Under the pieces are notes generated by a model. The model was not told the DNA's origin and searched no databases. It worked only from the letters and a program-made list of their open reading frames with translations. A program made the position numbers and the translations under genes. Below are positions 1 to 7,670 of a stretch of 44,730 nt of DNA, in pieces. This stretch comes from F1-120-MAGs118 sp013360535 (GTDB taxonomy: Bacteria > Planctomycetota > UBA1135 > GCA-002686595). The DNA lies in the NCBI GenBank assembly GCA_026647215.1, contig JAPKHC010000032.1, forward strand, positions 1 to 44,730, read 5' to 3'. The first letter of the stretch is position 1; the number at the start of each line of letters is the position of its first letter.

Positions 1-1441
1 CGAGGTCGAGCTTGCGGGCGGTGGAGTCGGAGGTCATGCAGCGGATCGTGCCGAAGACCTTGCGCTCGGGCCAGGGGCGGTCGAAGCGGCCGAGCGTCCA
101 GAAGATGCCGCTGTAGGAGTTCGGATTGCGGCCGTCGAGAGCGAAGCGGTTGTTGAGTTCGATCAGGTGGGCGAGCGCGAGCTCTGGCGTGGCAGACCAC
201 TCGAGGATCTTCTTGCCCCAAAGCATGCGCAGGTAGTTGTGGATGGTGCCTTCGCGCAGGAGCTGGGTCTGCGCGGCGTTCCAGATGCGGTCGTGCGTGC
301 GGGCGTGGAGCAGGTCGTCGAGCGAGTAGACGTGCGGGCGCGGGTCGGAGGCGTGCTCGGCGAGAGTGGCGCGGGCCCAGTCGGGCAGCGAGTCGAAGCG
401 TTCGTAGTCGGGGCGGTGGAAGCAGAAGACGTAACCGAGCTCGCGCCAGGTGACGAGCTCGTCGAGGAAGGCCTCGGCGGGCTGGCTCATGTTCCACCAG
501 CCCTCGCGGCGACCGGTGGCTTTCGTCGCGAGGCGCGCGGGCGTCCAGCTCTCGCGCAGGCTGAGCTGGTGCAACACGTCGTGCACGGAGATGTGGCCGA
601 AGTGCAAGTAGGGCGAGAGGCGACTCGCGACTTCGGGCTCGGGCCGGCTGCGCTTGTCGGCGTAATCGACCAGCTTGCGGTCGAGGAAGAGCGTGAGAGC
701 ACGCTGCGCGGCTTCGGGGCCGCCGCGCGTGGCGACGACACCGACGGTTGCGTCGATGGGGAGCGCGCGGAGCGCGTCTGCATCGCCTTCGAACAACTTC
801 GCGCTCGCCGCGGGCCATTTCTTGGCGATTTTGGCGGGGATTTCGGTCTTCGGCAGCTTCACGCCCGCGAGCGGATCCTCGAGCGGCAGCTCGGCGAGGT
901 GCGGCGCGAGCTCCTTCTGCAGGAAACGCCGGAACGCGTAGGCGGTCGGGAAGTCCTGCGGTGCGGCGCGCAGCGGCAGCAGGCCATTCGAGTCGACGCT
1001 TTCGACGCTCGCCGGGCTCGCGGTCGCGAAGGCCTCGAGCATGCGCGGCAGGAAAAAGCACGGGAACTCGTCGGTGACGACAGTGCAGGCGCGCTCGGCG
1101 AGCGCGGCGACGAGGCCTTTGCCCGCGCCCTTCTCGGGCTCGACGTAAGCGTGGTACGCGACGCCACGCTCGGCGAACCAGCGCTGGTTGTCGCGCATGC
1201 CATCGATGACGAATCGATGCAGGCGCGCGCTCGCCCAGCGGTAGTCGCAGCGCAAGGCCTCGAGCACGATGAGCGGCACGCCAAACTGCGCCGCACGCGC
1301 GACCGCGTGCTGCAAGCCGAAGTTGAAGCGCCCGCGGCGCGCGCTCGTCATCCAATACAGGACGTGGTCTCCCTTCGAGCGCAGCGCGCGCGAGTTGCGG
1401 GCGACGAGGCGCGGGGCCGGCGCGAAGGGCGGCGCCTTCAT
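1..1441 (-). CDS. phr: Class II CPD deoxyribodipyrimidine photolyase (C-terminus beyond window)
   Basis: Flavoenzyme expected to split UV-induced cyclobutane pyrimidine dimers using light. The minus strand is open from the ATG at 1439-1441 to the left edge: 480 codons, near full class II length (about 450-500 residues), so only the last residues are missing. Class II signatures are visible: a Rossmann-like antenna domain in the first 200 residues; WRELGYVFCF; WNAAQTQLLREGTIHNYLRM; WGKKILEW; and IFWTLGRFDRPW near residue 448. The start overlaps the stop of the upstream epimerase gene by 4 bases (ATGA, 1438-1441), so the two are translationally coupled. A CarH-like light-sensing repressor gene diverges from the same intergenic region, which suggests light induction. 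Class II is inferred from motifs by eye; the photolyase assignment itself is firm. Confidence 0.93.
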   Translation of the reverse strand, partial: MKAPPFAPAPRLVARNSRALRSKGDHVLYWMTSARRGRFNFGLQHAVARAAQFGVPLIVLEALRCDYRWASARLHRFVIDGMRDNQRWFAERGVAYHAYVEPEKGAGKGLVAALAERACTVVTDEFPCFFLPRMLEAFATASPASVESVDSNGLLPLRAAPQDFPTAYAFRRFLQKELAPHLAELPLEDPLAGVKLPKTEIPAKIAKKWPAASAKLFEGDADALRALPIDATVGVVATRGGPEAAQRALTLFLDRKLVDYADKRSRPEPEVASRLSPYLHFGHISVHDVLHQLSLRESWTPARLATKATGRREGWWNMSQPAEAFLDELVTWRELGYVFCFHRPDYERFDSLPDWARATLAEHASDPRPHVYSLDDLLHARTHDRIWNAAQTQLLREGTIHNYLRMLWGKKILEWSATPELALAHLIELNNRFALDGRNPNSYSGIFWTLGRFDRPWPERKVFGTIRCMTSDSTARKLDL

Positions 1442-2892
1442 GCCGAGAGCGGCTCGGCGCGGAAGCGCATCCGCATCGCGACCGTGCGGTAGCCGAAGAT
1501 CGACTTGAGCTTCGGCGCGACGAACAGCGAATTCGCGAGCCGCCCGATGGGGCCGAGCGGCGGCGCGTACCAGACGCGGTCGACCATCACCGTGCCGTTG
1601 CCGTCGCGCTCGAAATGGTGCTCGTGGTACCACGACGAGTAGGGGCCGACTTCCTGCGCGTCGGCGAACTGCTCGCCGGGCTTCCACGGGTCGATGCGCG
1701 AGCGCCAGTCGAGCGTGACCGGCCCGACGGTGACGCCGTAGTCGATCGTCTGGCCGGGGAACATCTCGATCGGCGCGGGCGTGCGGATCACGAAGGCCAT
1801 CGACGGCGGCGTGATCGCGCCGAGGTTCTCCGCGCGCGAGAAGAACTCGAACACCTGCTCGAGCGGAGCGTCGAGGCGCATGCGCGACGAGAGCAGGTAA
1901 CGCGGCTTGCGCTTGGACGTGTAGTCGTTGCGCGGTGCGTCGGAATTCGGCGCGATCGCGACGCCAATCGGATCCTTGACGAGCTCGGCGAGCGCGGCGT
2001 CGATCTGCGGATACTGGAACCGGAAACCGAGCGCGGTCGCGCGGCTCGGCACGACCCGCTGGCCGGTCAGCAGCAACGCCGAGACGTCGCCGAGCGCGAG
2101 CTTGAGCGCGATCGCCGGCGCCGGGAACGGCGTGGGGCGGCCGAGCGCGCGGCCGAGCGCCTTGGTGAAGTCCGTGTTGGTCACGGGATTGGGCGCGGTG
2201 GCGTTGAAAGCGCCCGAGTAGCGCTCGTCCGTCACCATTTTCAGCACGAGCTCGATCCAGTCCTCGACATGGATCCAAGGCATCCACTGCTTGCCACTGC
2301 CGAGCTTGCCGCCGAGGCCGAACTGGAACGGCGGGAGCATCTTCTCGAGCGCGCCACCGCCACGGCCGAGCACGATGCCGGTGCGGATCCAGCAGGTGCG
2401 CACGCCGGCCTCGACGGCCGGTTGCGCCGCGTTCTCCCAATCGCGGCAGAGCAGCGCGAGGAAATCGAAACCCGCCGTGCCGGACTCGTCGATGACCTCG
2501 TCCGCGCGCGGGCCGTAGAGGCCGACGGCGCTGCCGACGACGAACGCGGAAGGCTTGGTGCGCGCGCTCGCGATGGCGAGCGCAAGGCGGCGCGTGGTGT
2601 CGACGCGGCTCGAGCGCAGCACCTCGCGGCGACGGTCGTTCCAGCGGGGCCCGAACAGCGGCTCGCCCGCGAGGTGGACGACGGCGTGGACGTGGGCGAG
2701 CTCGGCCCGCAGGCCCGCGTCGGAGATGTCGGCGGGCACGAGCCGCACGCTCGGGCCGAGCGCCGACCGGGCGCGCTCGGGCGAACGCACCCAGGCCGCG
2801 ACCTCGAAGCCCTCGCGGGCGAGGCGCAGGGCGAGCAGGCGACCGAGGAAACCCGTGGCGCCGGTGAGGAAAATCGTCCGTTGGGCGTTCAT
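1438..2892 (-). CDS. TIGR01777-family NAD(P)-dependent epimerase fused to SRPBCC domain
   Basis: Protein of 484 residues with two domains. Residues 1 to about 300 are an extended SDR/epimerase of the TIGR01777 (SDR39U1/YfcH) family: nucleotide-binding GATGFLG at 11-17, then the family-typical VVHLAGEPLFGPRWNDRRR and VGSAVGLYGPR. Residues from about 335 to the end look like an SRPBCC (polyketide cyclase/dehydrase) lipid-binding fold, with segments such as LDAPLEQVFEFFSRAENL and YSSWYHEHHFE. The substrate is unknown; the fusion suggests that a hydrophobic ligand is bound. It is the first gene of a two-gene unit with the photolyase. The start is the ATG at 2890-2892. No Shine-Dalgarno is visible, but a -10-like hexamer lies 7 nt upstream. 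Epimerases of this family often sit beside photolyase/CarH genes in light-regulated loci (established pattern), supporting a light-response role. Confidence 0.85.
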   Translation of the reverse strand: MNAQRTIFLTGATGFLGRLLALRLAREGFEVAAWVRSPERARSALGPSVRLVPADISDAGLRAELAHVHAVVHLAGEPLFGPRWNDRRREVLRSSRVDTTRRLALAIASARTKPSAFVVGSAVGLYGPRADEVIDESGTAGFDFLALLCRDWENAAQPAVEAGVRTCWIRTGIVLGRGGGALEKMLPPFQFGLGGKLGSGKQWMPWIHVEDWIELVLKMVTDERYSGAFNATAPNPVTNTDFTKALGRALGRPTPFPAPAIALKLALGDVSALLLTGQRVVPSRATALGFRFQYPQIDAALAELVKDPIGVAIAPNSDAPRNDYTSKRKPRYLLSSRMRLDAPLEQVFEFFSRAENLGAITPPSMAFVIRTPAPIEMFPGQTIDYGVTVGPVTLDWRSRIDPWKPGEQFADAQEVGPYSSWYHEHHFERDGNGTVMVDRVWYAPPLGPIGRLANSLFVAPKLKSIFGYRTVAMRMRFRAEPLSA

Positions 2893-2987
2893 AGGGACTA
2901 TTCTGGGGCCGCTCTTGACGGTTTCTAGGGGTGCATGGACGATTCCGGCTTGAGCCCCGGACGTTTTGGGCCAGAGACACGCTCACC
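2893..2987. promoter_or_regulatory. Divergent promoter region between photolyase unit and carH-like operon
   Basis: This 95-bp region separates two divergent units. On the plus strand TTGACG (2915-2920) is a good -35 match; with a 17-bp spacer the -10 would be gacgat at 2938-2943, a weak match. On the minus strand cagaat (plus coordinates 2900-2905) ends 7 nt before the epimerase ATG and could give a leaderless transcript. CarH proteins are known to repress their own operon by covering the promoter -35, so a CarH operator is expected here. I could not identify a convincing operator repeat by eye. Confidence 0.5.
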
Positions 2988-3800
2988 ATGGACGAATTCA
3001 TGACCAGTGCCGAGGTCGCCCGCCTGCTCGGAGTCGGGCCGACCAGTGTCAAGCGGTGGGCCGACTCGGGCCTGCTGCCCTGCCTTCGCACCCCCGGCCG
3101 CCACCGCCGCTTCGCGCGGCTGGAGGTCGAGAAGTTCCGCCTGCGCCAGCACGAGGTTCAGGAACCCGACCCGGCGCAGATCGATGCGTGGATCAAGCTG
3201 ATCGACTCGGAATGTGGGCCCTACGAGGTCCACAGCGCGCTCCTGTTCGACCGCTCGCGCCTGAGCGCGTGGTGGCGCGTGTCGGAACTCGTGGCTGCCG
3301 TGCTGGCCGAGCTCGGCCGGCGCTGGGAAAAGGGCCAGCTCTCGATCCTGCAGGAGCACCTCGCGAGCGAACGGCTCGCGCGTGGGCTCGCGCGTTGCAC
3401 CGAGTCGATCGCGGTCGCGCCCGGTGGGCCGCGCGCGCTGCTCGTCGGCGCGGAAGGCGACGAGCACACGCTCGGGCTGCAGCTCGCCGAACTGGTGTTC
3501 CGCGAGCGCGGCTGGACCGTGCTGTGGGGCGGGCGCTCGATGCCGTCGCGCGAGCTCGTCGCGCGCGTCGAGAAGGGCGACTGCGACCTCGTCGCGATCT
3601 CCGCGGCGGCGAGCTTCACCGACCGGAACAAGCTCACCGAGCAAATGCGCATCGTCGGCTCGGCCTGCGCCGAGCACGACGTGCAGTTGCTCCTCGGCGG
3701 CCGCGGCGCCTGGCCGGAGCACGCGCCCGACCTGCCGCGCTTCCACCGCGTCGAGAACTTCAGGGAGCTGCACGAGCTGCTAGGCTCCCTGCATGGCTGA
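2988..3800 (+). CDS. CarH/LitR-type adenosylcobalamin-dependent photoreceptor repressor
   Basis: Predicted light-responsive transcription repressor of 270 residues. Residues 5-55 form a MerR-type winged helix (AEVARLLGVGPTSVKRW, then RTPGRHRRF). Residues about 75-140 form the helical bundle that caps cobalamin and carry the diagnostic W-x9-EH motif (W113, E123, H124). Residues 148-270 are a B12-binding Rossmann domain with the base-off signature D158-x-H160-x-x-G163. In the family, AdoCbl drives tetramerisation and DNA binding in the dark, and light breaks the Co-C bond and releases the operon. The residue after W113 is Glu where T. thermophilus CarH has the light-state ligand His132. ATG 2988 is chosen; ATG 3000 is an in-frame alternative, and an upstream in-frame ATG at 2931 would add residues outside the family. 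It overlaps the next gene by 8 bases and diverges from the photolyase unit. Confidence 0.88.
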   Translation: MDEFMTSAEVARLLGVGPTSVKRWADSGLLPCLRTPGRHRRFARLEVEKFRLRQHEVQEPDPAQIDAWIKLIDSECGPYEVHSALLFDRSRLSAWWRVSELVAAVLAELGRRWEKGQLSILQEHLASERLARGLARCTESIAVAPGGPRALLVGAEGDEHTLGLQLAELVFRERGWTVLWGGRSMPSRELVARVEKGDCDLVAISAAASFTDRNKLTEQMRIVGSACAEHDVQLLLGGRGAWPEHAPDLPRFHRVENFRELHELLGSLHG

Positions 3801-4773
3801 GCCAGAGTCGATCACGAGCACGCCCGCGCGCCCCCTGCGCGTGGGCGTGAGCTCGTGCCTGCTCGGCTCGACGGTGCGCTTCGACGGCGGCCACAAGCGC
3901 GACCACTTCCTCGTCGAGGACCTCGGGCCCTACGTCGAGTTCGTGCCCGTCTGCCCCGAGGTCGAGAGCGGCCTGCCGATTCCGCGGCCGACGCTCAGGC
4001 TCACCGGCGAGGTCGAATCGCCGCGCCTGGTGTTCGGCGACAGCGGCGAGGACTACACGGACCGGCTCGAGGCCTGGGCGAAGGTCAAGCTGGATGCGAT
4101 CGCGCAGGTGGAGCTCTGCGGGTACGTGCTGAAATCCGACAGCCCAAGCTGCGGGCTCGAGCGCGTCAAGGTCTACAACCCGCACGGAATGCCCTCGAAG
4201 AAGGGCCGAGGGATCTTCGCGGCGGCGCTCAAGCGGCGTTTTCCGCTGCTGCCTGTCGAGGAAGAGGGGCGCCTGCACGACGCGAAGCTGCGCGAGACGT
4301 TCGTCGAGAGCATCTTCGCCTACCGGCGCTGGCGCGACCTCGCGGAACAGGGCGTGACGGTCGCGCGACTCGTCGATTTCCATCGCGTGCACAAGTACCT
4401 GCTGCTCGCGCACAGCCCCGAGCACTACTCGTCGCTGGGGCGCCTCGTCGCCGGCGGCAAGAAGCTCGGGCGGGCGGAGCTCGCGGAGCGTTACGGCACG
4501 GGTTTCATGGAGGCCTTCGCGCGCCAGGCGAGCCGCGGGCGGCACTTCAACGTGCTCCAGCACATGGCCGGCTACTTCAAGGACGACCTCGACGACGCGT
4601 CGCGCGAGGAGCTGCACCGCACCCTCGAGGACTACCGGGCCGCGCTCGTGCCCCTGATCGTCCCGATCACCCTGATCCGCCACCACGTCCGCGCGCGCGA
4701 CGTCGCCTACCTTCGCGACCAGATCTACCTCTCGCCGCATCCGAAGGAGCTGATGCTGCGAAACCACGTCTAG
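3793..4773 (+). CDS. DUF523-DUF1722 protein (YbgA-like)
   Basis: Protein of 326 residues with two conserved domains of unknown biochemical role. The N-terminal DUF523 (about residues 12-150) shows GVSSCLLGSTVRFDGGHKRD, the Cys-containing FVPVCPEVESGLPIPRP and SDSPSCGLERVKVY. The C-terminal DUF1722 (about 190-310) shows FHRVHKYLLLAHSPEHY and FNVLQHMAGYFK. In E. coli ybgA lies directly beside the photolyase gene phr, and DUF523-DUF1722 genes recur in LitR/CarH light-response clusters, so the position here fits. The conserved Cys residues suggest a metal or thiol site, but no reaction can be claimed. The ATG at 3793 overlaps the end of the repressor gene by 8 bases, implying co-translation. Confidence 0.88.
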   Translation: MAEPESITSTPARPLRVGVSSCLLGSTVRFDGGHKRDHFLVEDLGPYVEFVPVCPEVESGLPIPRPTLRLTGEVESPRLVFGDSGEDYTDRLEAWAKVKLDAIAQVELCGYVLKSDSPSCGLERVKVYNPHGMPSKKGRGIFAAALKRRFPLLPVEEEGRLHDAKLRETFVESIFAYRRWRDLAEQGVTVARLVDFHRVHKYLLLAHSPEHYSSLGRLVAGGKKLGRAELAERYGTGFMEAFARQASRGRHFNVLQHMAGYFKDDLDDASREELHRTLEDYRAALVPLIVPITLIRHHVRARDVAYLRDQIYLSPHPKELMLRNHV

Positions 4774-4845
4774 CCGGCCCGAAGGGTCGGTGTGGACGAT
4801 GGAACACACCCGCAAATGCCCCTCGGGGGCCCCGGAAGGTCGGCC

Positions 4846-5658
4846 GTGAGCCTCGCGCAGGCGCTCGAGCTCGGTGGGCTCGGCTGGGGACTCGCGGCGG
4901 GGGTGATGCTCGTGCTGTGGGCGCTCCAGCTGCGCACGCAGGACGCGACCGAGGTCGATGTCGCGTGGGCGGCGAACCTGGGCGGTCTGGCGGTGCTCTT
5001 CGCCGTTCTCGCGGACGGAAACCCGGTGCGGCGGGCGCTGGTCGGCGGGCTGGTCGCGCTCGCGACCTGGCGGCTCGCGCTGCACCTCTACCTCGACCGC
5101 GCGCGCACGGGTGTCGAGGACGGCCGGTACGCGACGTTGCGCGCGAAGTGGGGGAGCGCGGCCCCGCGGAACTTCTTCTGGTTCTTCCAGGCGCAGGCGT
5201 TGCTCGATGCGTTGCTCGCGCTGCCGTTCCTGCTCGCCTGCGGCGACGAAAGCCCGCTTGGGCCCCTCGACTTCGCGGGCGTCGCGCTGTTTGCTGTCGG
5301 CATGGTCGGAGAGAGCATCGCCGACCGCCAGCTGGCCCGTTTCCGGCGCGATCCGTCCAACCGCGGTCGCACGTGCCGCGTCGGGCTGTGGCGCACGTCG
5401 CGCCATCCCAATTATTTCTTCCAGTGGCTCCTGTGGTGTGCCTACGCGTCGTTCGCGCTGGGTGCCGACTGGGGCTGGATCGGGCTCGGCAGCCCGCTCC
5501 TGATGCTCGCGCTGATCCTGTTCGTCACCGGGATCCCGCCGACCGAGGCGCAGGCCTTGCGCTCGCGCGGCGACGACTATCGCGAGTACCAGCGCACGAC
5601 GAGCGCGTTCGTTCCGTGGTTCCCGCGTGCGGCCAGTCCGCGCGCCAGCGAGGTTTAG
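4846..5658 (+). CDS. DUF1295 membrane protein (steroid 5-alpha-reductase-like fold)
   Basis: Integral membrane protein of about 270 residues with several hydrophobic segments. It belongs to the DUF1295 group related to the 3-oxo-5-alpha-steroid 4-dehydrogenase C-terminal domain. The C-terminal signature is present: GLWRTSRHPNYFFQWLLW, then GIPPTEAQALRSRGDDYREY and FVPWFPR, like the NADPH-binding end of isoprenylcysteine methyltransferase/steroid reductase proteins. It could reduce or modify an acyl or isoprenoid double bond; the substrate is inferred only from the lipid-enzyme neighbours. GTG at 4846 is chosen because GGAAGG (4834-4839) is well spaced in front of it; an in-frame GTG at 4792 would give 288 residues. 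Two bases separate its stop from the next start. Confidence 0.82.
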   Translation: MSLAQALELGGLGWGLAAGVMLVLWALQLRTQDATEVDVAWAANLGGLAVLFAVLADGNPVRRALVGGLVALATWRLALHLYLDRARTGVEDGRYATLRAKWGSAAPRNFFWFFQAQALLDALLALPFLLACGDESPLGPLDFAGVALFAVGMVGESIADRQLARFRRDPSNRGRTCRVGLWRTSRHPNYFFQWLLWCAYASFALGADWGWIGLGSPLLMLALILFVTGIPPTEAQALRSRGDDYREYQRTTSAFVPWFPRAASPRASEV

Positions 5659-5660
5659 GC

Positions 5661-6707
5661 ATGGCTCTCCAGACCCTGATCGAGTCGGGCAAGGTTCCGG
5701 ATTTCGCGATTCGCATGGGCATCCGGCGCCTGTTGGCGCAGCGCCTGCGCGAGGAGGCGGAAGGTGGCGAGGCGGCGCTCGCGCGGCGGCGGGCGGAGCT
5801 GGTCGCGAACATGCGCAAGAGCCCGATCGCGCTGCACACGGCCGAGGCGAACGAGCAGCACTACGAGGTGCCGACGCGCTTCTACCAGCTCGCGCTCGGG
5901 CCGCACCTCAAGTACTCGGGCGCGCTGTGGTCGCAGGGCGTGACGACGCTGGAGCAGGCCGAAAAGGCGATGCTCGAGCTGTACTGCGAGCGCGCGCAGC
6001 TCGTCGATGGCCAGGAGATCCTCGAGCTCGGCTGCGGCTGGGGCTCGCTCAGTCTGTTCCTGGCGGCGAAGTACCCCAAGTCGCGGATCCTCGGCGTGTC
6101 GAACTCGCGCACGCAGCGCGAGCACATCCTCGAGCGCGCTCGCGAGCGTGGGCTCACGAACCTCGAGATCGAGACCTGCGACATCAACCGCTGGAGCACT
6201 ACGCGCCGCTTCGACCGCGTCGTGTCGGTCGAGATGTTCGAGCACCTGCGCAACTGGGAGAAGCTGTTCGCGCTGATCGCCGGCGTGCTGAAGGACGACG
6301 GCCGGCTCTTCTTTCACATCTTCACGCACCGCCGCTTCGCCTACCTGTTCGAGACCGAGGGCGAGGACAACTGGCTCGGCCGCAACTTCTTCACTGGCGG
6401 GATCATGCCGTCGGATGACTTGCCGCTCGAATTCCAGCGCGATCTCGCCTGCGAGCAGCGCTGGCAGGTCGACGGCACGCACTACGGCAAGACGGCCGAG
6501 GCGTGGCTCGCCAACATGGACCGCAACCGCAACGAGGTGCGCGACATCTTCCGCGCGACCTACGGCGCCGGCCGCGAGCGCGCGTGGATCGAGAACTGGC
6601 GCGTGTTCTTCATGGCGTGCGCGGAGCTGTGGAACTTCCGCGGGGGCTCGGAGTGGATCGTGTCGCACTACCTGTTTCGCAAGGGCGCCGGTCAGGGCAA
6701 GCGATGA
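5661..6707 (+). CDS. SAM-dependent methyltransferase, CFA-synthase/coclaurine N-methyltransferase-like
   Basis: Class I SAM methyltransferase of 348 residues in the cyclopropane-fatty-acid-synthase superfamily. The SAM loop is ILELGCGWGSLSLFLA (about 120-135), followed by FDRVVSVEMFEHLRNWE (184-200) and LFFHIFTHRRFAY (217-229). It has a short N-terminus like the coclaurine N-methyltransferase-type branch rather than E. coli Cfa. The bicarbonate-site Cys of Cfa (YSC) appears as YSG here (residues 85-87), while Glu194 and His219 are retained. The likely substrate is an unsaturated acyl chain, judged from the adjacent desaturase and a second CFA homologue. ATG 5661 follows the previous stop by 2 nt, and the stop overlaps the next start (ATGA). 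Confidence 0.85.
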   Translation: MALQTLIESGKVPDFAIRMGIRRLLAQRLREEAEGGEAALARRRAELVANMRKSPIALHTAEANEQHYEVPTRFYQLALGPHLKYSGALWSQGVTTLEQAEKAMLELYCERAQLVDGQEILELGCGWGSLSLFLAAKYPKSRILGVSNSRTQREHILERARERGLTNLEIETCDINRWSTTRRFDRVVSVEMFEHLRNWEKLFALIAGVLKDDGRLFFHIFTHRRFAYLFETEGEDNWLGRNFFTGGIMPSDDLPLEFQRDLACEQRWQVDGTHYGKTAEAWLANMDRNRNEVRDIFRATYGAGRERAWIENWRVFFMACAELWNFRGGSEWIVSHYLFRKGAGQGKR

Positions 6708-7669
6708 GCGTGGCGAAGGGGACGGGTGGCCACGGGGTCGGGCTCGCGGTGCGCCGCTGGGTCGACTCGTGGGCCGGCATCGACGAGCCGCGCGAGAACC
6801 AGGGGCCCGCGGCCAAGCGGGTCGACTGGCCGCGCATCCTGCCGTTCGCGCTGCTCCATCTGGCGTGCCTTGCCGCGCTGTGGACCGGCTGGAGCCCGAT
6901 CGCCGTCGGCGTCGCGATCGCGCTGTACTTCGTGCGCATGTTCGCGATCACGGCGTTCTACCACCGCTACTTCTCGCACCGCACGTTCCGCACGTCGCGC
7001 GCGCTGCAGTTCGTGTTCGCGGCGCTCGGCAACAGCTCGGTGCAGCGTGGTCCCTTGTGGTGGGCGGCGCACCATCGCGAGCACCACCAGAACTCCGACA
7101 CCGAGGAGGATCCGCATTCGCCGACGCGCCACGGCCTGTTCTGGAGCCACATCGGCTGGGTCACCGCCAAGGACAACTTCCTCACGCGGCGCGAGCGCGT
7201 GCGCGACCTGCTGCGCTATCCGGAGCTGTGTTTCCTCGACCGCTTCGACATCGTCGTGCCGCTCCTGATGTTCGGCGCGCTGTACGGTTTCGGGGCGTTG
7301 CTCGCCGCGTTCTGGCCCGAGCTCGGCACGAGCGGCGGCCAGATGCTCGTGTGGGGCGTGATCTCGACCGTGGTGCTGTTCCACGCGACGTTCACGATCA
7401 ATTCGCTCGCGCACGTGTGGGGCACGCGCTCCTACGAGACGCGCGACACCAGCCGCAACAACGCGTTGCTCGCGCTGATCACGCTCGGCGAGGGCTGGCA
7501 CAACAACCACCACCACTACCAAGGCTCGGTGCGGCAGGGCTTCCAGTGGTGGGAGCTCGACATCAGCTACCTCGTGCTGCGCGCGATGGAGAAGCTCGGG
7601 CTCGTGTGGCAGCTGAACCCCGTGCCGCAAGCGGTCCTCGACCGCCGTGGACGCCACAAGGAAGGCTGA
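6704..7669 (+). CDS. Delta-9 acyl-CoA/acyl-lipid desaturase
   Basis: Membrane di-iron fatty acid desaturase of 321 residues, similar in length to bacterial DesC/stearoyl-CoA desaturases without the cytochrome b5 tail. The three histidine boxes are intact: HRYFSH (87-92), HHREHH (123-128) and HNNHHH (266-271). They are embedded in typical family context (GPLWWAAHHREHH; GEGWHNNHHHY). Hydrophobic segments lie around 45-85 and 184-230. It would insert a cis double bond using O2 and an electron donor not encoded here. In context it could supply the monounsaturated substrate for the two CFA-type methyltransferases in the same operon. Overlaps are ATGA with the gene before; 1 nt separates it from the gene after. 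Confidence 0.92.
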   Translation: MSVAKGTGGHGVGLAVRRWVDSWAGIDEPRENQGPAAKRVDWPRILPFALLHLACLAALWTGWSPIAVGVAIALYFVRMFAITAFYHRYFSHRTFRTSRALQFVFAALGNSSVQRGPLWWAAHHREHHQNSDTEEDPHSPTRHGLFWSHIGWVTAKDNFLTRRERVRDLLRYPELCFLDRFDIVVPLLMFGALYGFGALLAAFWPELGTSGGQMLVWGVISTVVLFHATFTINSLAHVWGTRSYETRDTSRNNALLALITLGEGWHNNHHHYQGSVRQGFQWWELDISYLVLRAMEKLGLVWQLNPVPQAVLDRRGRHKEG

Positions 7670-7670
7670 G

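Noticed and set aside
167..1492. Long plus-strand open frame opposite the photolyase
   Set aside because: It is low-complexity Arg/Ala/Glu/Val sequence with no family resemblance, and the minus strand here encodes an unmistakable class II photolyase; long antisense frames are expected at this GC content.
3855..6707. Apparent 950-residue protein ending in the methyltransferase
   Set aside because: Only the part from ATG 5661 matches a family; the upstream part is a shadow of the DUF523-DUF1722 and DUF1295 genes in another frame.
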